A program made the position numbers and the translations under genes. Of a stretch of DNA of 20,549 nucleotides, positions 14,098 to 20,549 are shown piece after piece (position 1 is the first letter of the stretch; every line of letters begins with the position of its first letter). The DNA comes from Thermoplasmata archaeon M9B1D. Its GTDB lineage: Archaea > Thermoplasmatota > E2 > DHVEG-1. Where the stretch lies: assembly GCA_002900535.1 (NCBI GenBank), contig MUGC01000004.1, forward strand, positions 1 through 20,549, given 5' to 3'. The notes beneath the pieces were generated by a model that was not told where the DNA came from, made no database searches, and saw only the letters and a program-made list of their open reading frames with translations.

Positions 14098-15675
14098 CTA
14101 AGCAGTCTGCCTCTTATGCAATAGCGTTTTTCCTTTTTCTGTAACATATGCTGTTCGAAGTTTACCTTGTCTTTTTGTAAAAGCAAGCCCTTTCCGCTCA
14201 AGTGTTTCCACTCTATCAGCAGCAGTTGAAAATGAAATCTTAAACCTAGACATTATCTTTTTCATAGGAACAATAGCATTACTTTGGTTTTGTTCAAAAA
14301 TAAATTTTAATATTTCATATACTTCATCTTGAATAACTAACCCTTCGACCTTTTGACTGGGAAGCATTTGCAATTCATTTTCTATAACAGCCATTTGTCT
14401 TTCATCGATAGTAGATGGATCAATACGTAAAAACATAATAGACTTATTTTTCAGTATTATCTCATTAAGTTGATACAACACTCCAAGAAATTTATCAAAA
14501 GAAAATTGTGTAAATAAATAATGAATACCATCAAGCAGAATTACTGAATTTTTATTTCTCTTACTAAAATCATCAATTTTTTTCTTAAGATCTTCAAGAG
14601 TTGAAATATTTTCAAAACCCTCAAGTTTTTGCTGACTGAGAATAACCGTTTTAATATTTTTAGAAGAAGTTATACTTTTAATATCTAAGGGATTTGAACG
14701 TGTAATTAATAAACCATTGTAATCAGATGTAGTTAAATCAACAAAAATATCAAACGCACTATCATTTTTCTTATCAGGAATAATATATGATTTACCATCA
14801 ATTAGTTTACCATGGATCTCAACATCTTTAGTTATATCATGACCGACAAAAAGTACACCGAGCTCTTGATTTTCGTTTCCTCGGATAGCTGATCCAAAAA
14901 GTCGAATAATCCTTTTTTCATTATTTTTAGTAATTAAAACTAGGTCCTGATGACCAAATCTTTTTTCTTTATACACAGTTTTTATTGTATCCAATATAAT
15001 ATTAGAGTCATCAAAAAGATTTAATTTATGGATACTTCTATTGGTAACATCTTTCTGTTTATATCCAGTCATTTGTTCAGCTGATTTATTCCAAGTATTT
15101 ATTCTATTGTTTTTATCAACTGCAATAATTATTTCTGTAGCACTATCAATCACATTCTGCAGGTATTCTTTTTCCTCTAAAACTTGTTTTTCTAATTTTT
15201 TACGTTCTAATATTTCTTCTAGCAGTTTCTTATTTGTTTTTTCTAATTCTTTATGAGACTGAACTAAATCTTTTTCAGCATCTCTACGCTTCTGTCTGAT
15301 TTCTGCATCTTCAAGCTCCCTTTTAACAGCAGGGTTTAACCTTGCAAGGTTTTCTTTCATAATATAATCATGAGCACCAGCACGCATAGCTTCTACAGCA
15401 GTATCCTCACCAATTTTTCCGGAAACAACAATAAACGGAAGATCAATACCTGATTTTTTCAATACTTTTAATGCATTAAGGCCACTAAAACACGGTAGAA
15501 TATAATCAGAAACAATCAAATCCCAAGTTTTTTCTACTAACGCTTTCTGCATATCTTCAGGTGTTTCTACACGTTGGATTACCGGTGTGTAACCCCCTTT
15601 TTTCAGTTCTCTAGTAACTAAAACAGCATCATCTTCAGAGTCTTCAACTAAAAGCACACGAAGTTGCTTAATCAT
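14098..15675 (-). CDS. Response regulator with REC, PAS, DUF835 and winged-helix domains
   Basis: A 525-residue archaeal signalling protein. The receiver domain (1-125) has Glu11-Asp12, acceptor Asp57 (IVSDYILP), Ser85 and Lys107 (IMKENL). A charged coiled coil spans 115-168 (AEKDLVQSHKELEKTNKKLL). The PAS domain (170-285) opens VIDSATEIIIAVDKNNRINTW. DUF835 (about 292-440) has GLLITRSNP and SVILLDGIHYLF, an archaeal module of unknown biochemistry with a P-loop-ATPase-like look. A C-terminal winged helix (447-523) ends FTKRQGKLRTAYVTEKGKTL. The last domain suggests output as a DNA-binding regulator. The ATG overlaps the kinase gene's stop by 8 nt, so the kinase is the presumed phosphodonor. 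Fusion of DUF835 with both a receiver and a DNA-binding domain is notable. Confidence 0.9.
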   Translation of the reverse strand: MIKQLRVLLVEDSEDDAVLVTRELKKGGYTPVIQRVETPEDMQKALVEKTWDLIVSDYILPCFSGLNALKVLKKSGIDLPFIVVSGKIGEDTAVEAMRAGAHDYIMKENLARLNPAVKRELEDAEIRQKRRDAEKDLVQSHKELEKTNKKLLEEILERKKLEKQVLEEKEYLQNVIDSATEIIIAVDKNNRINTWNKSAEQMTGYKQKDVTNRSIHKLNLFDDSNIILDTIKTVYKEKRFGHQDLVLITKNNEKRIIRLFGSAIRGNENQELGVLFVGHDITKDVEIHGKLIDGKSYIIPDKKNDSAFDIFVDLTTSDYNGLLITRSNPLDIKSITSSKNIKTVILSQQKLEGFENISTLEDLKKKIDDFSKRNKNSVILLDGIHYLFTQFSFDKFLGVLYQLNEIILKNKSIMFLRIDPSTIDERQMAVIENELQMLPSQKVEGLVIQDEVYEILKFIFEQNQSNAIVPMKKIMSRFKISFSTAADRVETLERKGLAFTKRQGKLRTAYVTEKGKTLLHKRQTA

Positions 15676-17911
15676 ATTTCTTTCCTCCTAATGTAAAATA
15701 AAATATTGCACCTTTTCCTACTTCACCATCAGCCCAAATCTGGCCACCATGACGACGAATAATACGAGAAACAATTCCCAGGCCAATCCCATCACCTGGA
15801 AACTCATCATCATGAAGACGTTGAAATGGAACAAATAATTTATCAATATATTTAACATCAAAACCTGCGCCATTATCCTTAATAAAAAATACTATTTCAT
15901 TTTTCTTTTTGGTTTTTCCAAATTCAATCTTTGCATTTGATCGTTTTTTAGTAAATTTCCAAGCATTTCCCAGAAGATTCTCTAAAAGTATTTGAAGAAG
16001 ATTTTTATCGCCTTTTGCAACTAGATCATTTTGCACCTTGAAATCGACACTTCGGGAAGGGGTTTCTTTTCTAAATTTATTAATTATATCAATTGCTAGT
16101 TCAGTCATATCAACTGTTTCAATATGCATTTGTTTTCGAGTCAAACGAGATAACTGAAGCATACCATCTATTAATTGATCCATTCTTTGAGAAGCATTAC
16201 GAACACGGTTAAGATAATCTATACCCGTTTCATCTAATTTATCTGAGTAATCTTCAATCAATGCTTGACTAAAACCATCGATACTGCGAAGTGGTGCTCG
16301 TAGATCATGAGAAACAGAATAACTAAAAGCTTCTACTTCTTTATTAGCAGCTTCAAGTCTAATTGTATATTGCCATAAAGACTCATTTAATTTTTTAATT
16401 TGTTCCTCATTTTTTTTACGATCGGTTATTTCTTGAACTATCCCAAGCATTCGAAAAGGTTTACCATCCTTATCACGAATTACATCACCAGTTTCTCTAA
16501 CCCAATGAACTGATTTATCAGGCCAAATAATACGATGTTCAATATCATATTCTTTATTTTTTTCTAAACAAGCATTTACAGAATCGGTAACAAACTGTCT
16601 ATCATCAGGGTGAATACAATTTAAAAAATCCTCGTATCTTCCACCGAATTTACCACGTTTAAAACCAAATAAAGGCTCAATAATTTCAGACCATTCTAAA
16701 TTACCAGTTATAATATTCCAATCCCAACTACCAATATTTGCAGCACGTTGAGCAAGACGATACTGCTCCTCATTCTTTTTAAAAGCATTTCTAACTTCAA
16801 CTTCTGTTGTAACATCCATACCATATATATTTACATATTCTTCATCTGGTATTGGAACAATTGAAAAAAGAAAGGTCTTATTATCATGATTAACTTCAAC
16901 ATCAGTATTCTTCTTTGATTTCAATGCCTCATTTATTGATTTCTTTAAAAATCCAGGTATGTAATTTTTACCTTTTTTACCCCAAGATTTAACAAATTTT
17001 TTACCAGGAGCATTAGCAAAAACAATATTATCATTCTTATCTATGCGTAATACAGGATTAGGATTCTGAGTAGGAAATCGTGCGATATCCTCAATTTTTT
17101 TCTCCACATCTTTAAACCTAGTAATATCACGATTAACCGTAACAATACCAATTGGTTTACCGGCACTATTCTTAATATAGCTTCCAGAGGACTGGATAAC
17201 AATATCGTTTCCATCTTTTCCTTTCTGAATCATTTCTCCAGTCCAATGTCCAACTTTATAAAAATTTTTTAAAACCTGAACTCTAGTTCCCTTGGTATAA
17301 ACGGGTTTAACTAAATCAACTAAACGTTTACCAATAACCTCTTTTTCACTCCAACCATAAATTTTTTCCGCAGCAGCATTCCAACTTAAAATTTTAAAAT
17401 CTAAATCCATAGAGATAATTGCATCAGAAACATTCTGCACCAATACAGACTGATATCTTATTTGATCACGAATTTTTTTCAACTCTGTTATATCCTCTAA
17501 AAAACCATCTATACGAACTATCTGCTTATTTTTATCAAGAACAGGAATAGCCTGATCCTTCAACCATTTAATATCGCCTGCTTTAGTAACAACCCTATAA
17601 GTTATCTTTAAAGGAGTCTTATCTTTACGATGTCTCTCAATAGCTTTCCATACAATATCTTTATCATCATCATAAATAATTTCTTCCCAGAGTTCAGGTT
17701 TTTTATAAAACTCCTCAGCCGTATAACCTGTAATTTCTAAAATTGCATCAGTTACCAAAACCGTAGTTGAATGTTCATCAGGCAATGCTGAATATATAAC
17801 AATGGGTATATTCTGAAAAAAATTTTTAACAGTTCTTAAACCAGCATCTGCATCTATGTTTTTAGCCTTAGCGATACTAGCAATTCTCTTTGATTTAGAT
17901 TTTTTTGGAAT
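15668..17911 (-). CDS. Soluble multi-PAS histidine kinase, apparent ATT start
   Basis: Four PAS domains feed a kinase core. In numbering from the TTG at 17785: PAS1 to about 105; PAS2 115-228 (VSDAIISMDLDFKILSWN); PAS3 240-330, degenerate; PAS4 345-455 (IGSWDWNIITGNLEWSE). HisKA has phospho-acceptor His493 in SVSHDLRAPLRS, followed by HATPase N box NLLGNAWKFT, DNGAGFD and GDGIGLGIV. No membrane segment, so a cytoplasmic signal is expected. The TTG at 17785 has no ribosome site and cuts PAS1 short. The frame is open 42 codons further and encodes the missing PAS start (FFQNIPIVIYSALP). There, GGGGG lies 6 nt before an ATT at 17911, which I use as start. Alternatively, an indel in a 7-A run joins it to the ORF at 17895-18050. 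Confidence 0.85.
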   Translation of the reverse strand: MPKKSKSKRIASIAKAKNIDADAGLRTVKNFFQNIPIVIYSALPDEHSTTVLVTDAILEITGYTAEEFYKKPELWEEIIYDDDKDIVWKAIERHRKDKTPLKITYRVVTKAGDIKWLKDQAIPVLDKNKQIVRIDGFLEDITELKKIRDQIRYQSVLVQNVSDAIISMDLDFKILSWNAAAEKIYGWSEKEVIGKRLVDLVKPVYTKGTRVQVLKNFYKVGHWTGEMIQKGKDGNDIVIQSSGSYIKNSAGKPIGIVTVNRDITRFKDVEKKIEDIARFPTQNPNPVLRIDKNDNIVFANAPGKKFVKSWGKKGKNYIPGFLKKSINEALKSKKNTDVEVNHDNKTFLFSIVPIPDEEYVNIYGMDVTTEVEVRNAFKKNEEQYRLAQRAANIGSWDWNIITGNLEWSEIIEPLFGFKRGKFGGRYEDFLNCIHPDDRQFVTDSVNACLEKNKEYDIEHRIIWPDKSVHWVRETGDVIRDKDGKPFRMLGIVQEITDRKKNEEQIKKLNESLWQYTIRLEAANKEVEAFSYSVSHDLRAPLRSIDGFSQALIEDYSDKLDETGIDYLNRVRNASQRMDQLIDGMLQLSRLTRKQMHIETVDMTELAIDIINKFRKETPSRSVDFKVQNDLVAKGDKNLLQILLENLLGNAWKFTKKRSNAKIEFGKTKKKNEIVFFIKDNGAGFDVKYIDKLFVPFQRLHDDEFPGDGIGLGIVSRIIRRHGGQIWADGEVGKGAIFYFTLGGKKYD

Positions 17912-18050
17912 AATAATCCCCCTTGTTAACTATTTTTTTAAATATTTTAATACATATAATTAATAAATACTTTTCCGTAAATTTAAGGAAATCATTCATT
18001 ATATTGAAAGTATTTACCGTGATTTTAGATATTTTTATAGATATAAACAT
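17895..18050 (-). CDS. Leaderless 51-aa ORF, perhaps the kinase's real N-terminus
   Basis: A 51-codon frame beginning MFISIKISKITVNTF and ending GDYYSKKI. Its ATG lies about 25 nt from the centre of the TATA box of promoter copy F, ideal for a leaderless mRNA. It overlaps the start of the kinase frame by 17 nt in another frame and stops just after a run of seven A (17899-17905). Removing one A would fuse the two frames into a longer kinase. The product is hydrophobic and basic. It may be a real small protein, a coupled leader, or the fragment of a gene broken by a sequencing or true frameshift. A chance open frame of this length in such AT-rich DNA is unlikely but possible. Confidence 0.4.
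   Translation of the reverse strand: MFISIKISKITVNTFNIMNDFLKFTEKYLLIICIKIFKKIVNKGDYYSKKI
17963..18016. repeat. Inverted repeat upstream of the kinase
   Basis: TAAATACTTTTC (17963-17974) and GAAAGTATTTA (18006-18016) form complementary arms of 11-12 nt with one bulge, about 31 nt apart. The bases flanking the arms also resemble each other (CCGTAAA and ACCGTGA). It falls inside the 51-codon ORF, so it could be an operator, an mRNA hairpin, or chance in AT-rich DNA. Confidence 0.3.
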
Positions 18051-18071
18051 TAAAATATTATGATTTTTTTT

Positions 18072-18125
18072 ATTTAAAAGTATAACTTTAAAACGATTAA
18101 GAAACCATTAAAAAATAACTAAAAA
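18072..18125 (-). promoter_or_regulatory. Promoter copy F: TATA box plus 11-bp repeats, upstream of the kinase pair
   Basis: Plus strand ATTTAAAAGT, then ATAACTTTAAA, ACGATTAAGAA, ACCATTAAAAA and ATAACTAAAAA. Gene-sense TATA is TTTTAAATA. It ends 2 nt from the HAD gene's stop codon. The predicted start coincides with the ATG at 18050. Confidence 0.6.
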
Positions 18126-18127
18126 AA

Positions 18128-18733
18128 TTAATTTTCAATAATATTTAGCAATTCTGAAAAGGTTTTTATTGAAAAATCAGCATCGATATTAATACCAATA
18201 ATTTTACAACCAGCTGCTCTTCCAGCCTTTACATCGCTTTCTGTATCTCCAACAAGCACTGCTTCTCTCGGTTGAATTTTTAATTCCTGGCATACCTTAT
18301 ATATCATATCCGGAGCAGGCTTTCCTTTTTTGATTTGATCGTTTGTAACAATTATATTAAAAAAATTTTTAATATCAAATTTTTTAAGAATCTGTAAAGC
18401 ACAATCTTTTGGTGTATTTGTTATTATTGCCTTTTTGTAATTATCTAACTTCTTAAGTGTTTCTTTCACCCCAGAAAATATTTTTATTTCACCAGTATAA
18501 CCGCTATAGATGTTGTTACAAAAAGTTACAATCTCTTTGTTTAATCCTAGTTTTCTAAGATTATCTTGCAGTTCATATCCCCAAAATTTCTCAATAAATT
18601 CTTCTCTTGAGATTTCTTTTACATTATAATTTTTTAATGCGGCATTAAGGCTTTTCCACCAAGAATCCAAGCTGTTAACAAGAACTCCATCCATGTCAAA
18701 AAGAATCGCTTTAGGGTTGATTTTTGATTTCAT
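18128..18733 (-). CDS. HAD-superfamily phosphatase (subfamily IA, phosphoglycolate phosphatase-like)
   Basis: A 201-residue Rossmann-like hydrolase. Motif I is ILFDMDGVLVNS with nucleophile Asp13 and acid/base Asp15. The alpha-helical cap follows (about 20-80, EEFIEKFWGYELQ). Motif II is AIITNTP, motif III the Lys in KKGKPAPDMIY, and motif IV VLVGDTESDVKAGRAAG. It probably dephosphorylates a small sugar phosphate or phosphoglycolate; HAD specificity cannot be deduced from motifs. No ribosome site precedes the ATG, and a TATA-like element centred about 25 nt upstream predicts a leaderless mRNA. It appears to be a single-gene unit between the hairpin-rich gap and promoter copy F. Confidence 0.9.
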   Translation of the reverse strand: MKSKINPKAILFDMDGVLVNSLDSWWKSLNAALKNYNVKEISREEFIEKFWGYELQDNLRKLGLNKEIVTFCNNIYSGYTGEIKIFSGVKETLKKLDNYKKAIITNTPKDCALQILKKFDIKNFFNIIVTNDQIKKGKPAPDMIYKVCQELKIQPREAVLVGDTESDVKAGRAAGCKIIGINIDADFSIKTFSELLNIIEN

Positions 18734-18750
18734 TGAACCAACTTAATTAT

Positions 18751-18764
18751 TTATAAATTTATAA
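18751..18764 (-). promoter_or_regulatory. TATA box of the HAD phosphatase gene
   Basis: Gene-sense TTATAAATTTATAA, centred about 25 nt before the ATG at 18733, consistent with a leaderless transcript. An 8-bp inverted repeat (AAGCATAA 18763-18770, TTATGCTT 18782-18789) directly adjoins it upstream and could be an operator. Confidence 0.5.
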
Positions 18765-18803
18765 GCATAAGCTACTATAAATTATGCTTGAAAAATTTAA
18801 GAA

Positions 18804-18927
18804 TTTTATTATGTAGTCTAACAACATTAGCGGAACTTAAGAAATCTAATGTGCGGAGTATAGAACGTAATCTATATTCTAATACTCCTCTTAGAACTGG
18901 GTTCTAAAACGAGTTCTAAAATTTTTT
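18804..18927 (+). ncRNA. Candidate structured small RNA (three stem-loops plus U-tract)
   Basis: The gap between NfeD and HAD carries three adjacent hairpins. Hairpin 1: ACATTAG (18824-18830) with CTAATGT (18846-18852). Hairpin 2: GGAGTATAGAA (18855-18865) with TTCTAATACTCC (18877-18888), 11 pairs with one bulged A. Hairpin 3: TTAGAAC (18891-18897) with GTTCTAA (18901-18907), or alternatively TTAGAACT with AGTTCTAA (18912-18919). On the plus strand these end in TTTTTT (18922-18927), like a terminator, and CTATAAAT at 18775-18782 could be a TATA box placing the 5' end near 18804. Strand and ends are inferred. It could instead be a regulatory leader on the minus strand or the remnant of a small repeat element. 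No family recognised. Confidence 0.35.
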
Positions 18928-18944
18928 ACATTTTGCTACATTGA

Positions 18945-20252
18945 TTATTCTTTTAGTTTTACTTTAAGAGTTGATTCATCTTTTTGTAAAATAATTACTT
19001 TTTTATTTGGTTCAATTACAGTATCAGATGTAGCAAGCCAAAGTTCTCCTTTGAAACGTACATAACCTGACTTATCTGGAGAGATTCTATCTATTGTTTT
19101 TGCTGTTTCTCCTACAAATGTCCCAACTGCTGCTTTCTTTTTTCTAACCTGAATGACTTTGTATAAAAGAAATATAAAAAATATTGCTATAATAACAGCT
19201 GCAGAAACTAACACTAACATTGCATCATTTATCCAATCCATATAAATCACCCATCCTGTTGTAGAATAACTTGGTATTAGAAATATCCCTCCTAATATTA
19301 GTAAGATAATTCCACCAATACCTATTATTCCAAATCCTGGTGTTGCAAATATTTCTATAATAAGCAGAAGGCATCCTATAATTATAAAGATTATGCTTAA
19401 TAGCGATATGGCAAACCCAGATCCAATAAGCGAAAGTAAAATTGCTATAACACCAAACACCTCAGCACCATATCCTGGTGATGATATCCCAAAAATCAAA
19501 GCAAAAATACCAAGTATCAATAAGAGAGATGTTAGAATTGGGTTTGAAAAAAATTTCATAAATTGAATTCCAAGAGATGGGGAATAAACAATTTGATTTG
19601 CACCTAATGTATCAAGAATAACATTACCTTTTGATGTCTGCACTAAAGTTCCATTAATATCTAGCAAAAGTTCATCAATAGAAGGCGAAACAAACTCAAC
19701 AACACCATATTTCTCTGCTAAAGTTGCATTTAAATCAAGATTTTCAGTGATAAACTTCCCCGCAATTGTTTGATTTCTATCATACATTTCAGCTCGAGTT
19801 TGAATCCAACTTACAAGAGCATTAATAATTTTAGATTCAGTAATATATTTAGTTCCCTCTGCAGTAATCTCTACTGGTTGACATGAACCTATTACAGTAA
19901 AATTAGCCATAGCAGCAATGTGAGTGCTCATCAAGATAAATGTTCCAGCAGACCATGCATAAGAGCCACTAGGATAAACATAACCAACAACTGGAATATT
20001 GCTTTCATTAATCATATCAGCTATTTCAAAAGTTTCCTGAAGACCCCCACCAGGAGTATCTAATAATAGAATTATCGCCTCTGATTTTTCACTTCTTGCT
20101 TGTTGCATACTTTCTTTTAAAATCTCAACCGTGGACTGGTCAATGGTACCAGTTATTTCAACAACAAGTACATTTGAGCTCTGAGCAAGAGTGCTAAAAG
20201 ATATAAAAATTAAGAAAAAAAATATTAAAATAAGAGAATGTTTTACTTTCAT
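18945..20252 (-). CDS. nfeD: NfeD-family membrane serine protease (ClpP-like N-terminal domain)
   Basis: Partner of slipin/stomatin proteins in membrane quality control. The 435 residues comprise a signal peptide (1-23, ending TLA); a ClpP-class protease domain about 27-225 with LLDTPGGGL (oxyanion glycines), nucleophile Ser101 in SYAWSAGTFI and general base Lys141 in TESKIINAL; a block of about four or five membrane segments (roughly 232-365); and a C-terminal OB-fold (about 375-435). The Ser-Lys positions closely match the Pyrococcus PH1510 protease (Ser97/Lys138), which cleaves the C-terminus of its stomatin partner. The catalytic domain is predicted to face outside. The ATG overlaps the slipin stop by 4 nt (ATGA), so the two are translationally coupled. 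Full length, no missing key residues. Confidence 0.93.
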   Translation of the reverse strand: MKVKHSLILIFFFLIFISFSTLAQSSNVLVVEITGTIDQSTVEILKESMQQARSEKSEAIILLLDTPGGGLQETFEIADMINESNIPVVGYVYPSGSYAWSAGTFILMSTHIAAMANFTVIGSCQPVEITAEGTKYITESKIINALVSWIQTRAEMYDRNQTIAGKFITENLDLNATLAEKYGVVEFVSPSIDELLLDINGTLVQTSKGNVILDTLGANQIVYSPSLGIQFMKFFSNPILTSLLLILGIFALIFGISSPGYGAEVFGVIAILLSLIGSGFAISLLSIIFIIIGCLLLIIEIFATPGFGIIGIGGIILLILGGIFLIPSYSTTGWVIYMDWINDAMLVLVSAAVIIAIFFIFLLYKVIQVRKKKAAVGTFVGETAKTIDRISPDKSGYVRFKGELWLATSDTVIEPNKKVIILQKDESTLKVKLKE

Positions 20253-20549
20253 TTAACTACTTTTTTATTAACCGCTTTTGCAATACCAGCGACCTTACCT
20301 ATATCCCCACCTGGAACAATAATAAGATTTTTCTCTCTAGCTATCTCTGCAAGCGTCTGAAGTTCCCTAAGTCTTAACGCAGCAGATTTCCCTTCGTAAA
20401 CCTCTGCTGCTTCGGCCATTTTTTTTGAAGCTTGAAATTCTCCATCTGCAATAATTATTCTAGCACGTTTTTCCCTTTCCGCCTCTGCTTGTTTTGCAAT
20501 AGCTCTAAGCATTTCTTCAGGTAATGCAACATCTCTAATTGTTACAGCT
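20249..20549 (-). CDS. Slipin/stomatin (SPFH family) protein, C-terminal part, runs off the window
   Basis: Partial gene: about 99 C-terminal residues are visible and the frame is open to the window edge (AVTIRDVALPEEM), so the ATG at 20512 is internal. It contains the end of the SPFH/band-7 domain and the characteristic long charged helix AIAKQAEAEREKRARIIIAD followed by ASKKMAEAAEVYEGKSAALR. A hydrophobic C-terminal segment (KNLIIVPGGDIGKVAGIAKA) follows. The final hydrophobic stretch is the kind of region cleaved by NfeD in Pyrococcus. Slipins form membrane-associated oligomeric cages at lipid domains. Coupled by ATGA overlap to nfeD, the conserved partner. Confidence 0.9.
   Translation of the reverse strand, partial: AVTIRDVALPEEMLRAIAKQAEAEREKRARIIIADGEFQASKKMAEAAEVYEGKSAALRLRELQTLAEIAREKNLIIVPGGDIGKVAGIAKAVNKKVVK

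Noticed and set aside
15668..17785. Kinase start at TTG 17785
   Set aside because: No ribosome site and it removes the first strand of PAS1; kept only as the conservative alternative.
2671..18125. The 11-bp A-tract repeats as a CRISPR array or mobile-element ends
   Set aside because: Units are contiguous without spacers, only four per site, dispersed at promoters, and no transposase or cas gene is present.
18734..18944. tRNA gene or insertion-sequence remnant in the hairpin-rich gap
   Set aside because: No cloverleaf with T-loop consensus, no terminal inverted repeats spanning the whole gap and no target duplication could be found.

Overview
The window is an AT-rich (roughly one-third GC by eye) chromosomal segment from an archaeon. 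The archaeal signals are TATA-type promoters about 25 nt before starts, leaderless or short-leader transcripts, stand-alone RAM (Lrp/AsnC ligand-binding) proteins, a DUF835 response regulator, a DUF2582-type winged-helix protein, a slipin/NfeD pair and a GH57 amylase. DUF835 plus multi-PAS two-component signalling suggests a Thermoplasmatota-like euryarchaeon, but that placement is inference. Every convincing protein gene lies on the minus strand, so the genes are described from high to low coordinates. Bacterial-type PfkA and type I GAPDH give the central metabolism a bacterial flavour.

Layout, right to left. At 20549-18945 are a partial slipin and NfeD. At about 18930-18735 is a hairpin-rich gap that may encode a small RNA, then a leaderless HAD phosphatase. 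At 18125-14098 is a signalling pair: a four-PAS histidine kinase overlapping a REC-PAS-DUF835-winged-helix regulator, preceded by a small ORF that may be the kinase's true N-terminus. At 13996-10848 are a duplicated winged-helix protein, a glycogen synthase-like glycosyltransferase, a 63-66 aa unknown protein and a GH57 amylase. At 10681-8849 are a single-domain response regulator, then a RAM protein coupled to GAPDH. At 8718-7466 are a small ORF and a three-repeat lipoprotein. At 7381-2757 is an operon for PfkA, glucan phosphorylase and pyruvate kinase. Then comes Hsp20. At 2055-1 is an operon of small proteins, a RAM protein, a membrane peptide, a CBS protein and a cation/proton antiporter.

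Together the genes form a glucan storage and fermentation module (glycogen synthase-like enzyme, GH57, phosphorylase, PfkA, GAPDH, pyruvate kinase). Around it sit sensors that could match it to nutrient or stress state (two RAM proteins, a histidine kinase, two response regulators, winged-helix proteins).

The most striking unexplained structure is a promoter architecture repeated six times: a TATA-like decamer followed, with no gap, by four 11-bp direct repeats of an A-tract unit (AYAAYTNAAAA on the plus strand, TTTTNARTTRT in the gene sense). It precedes Hsp20, the lipoprotein cluster, RAM-GAPDH, the response regulator, the winged-helix gene and the histidine kinase. It looks like a previously unnoticed promoter element or regulon signature. 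In two cases (8718 and 18050) it exposes leaderless small ORFs that are easy to miss.
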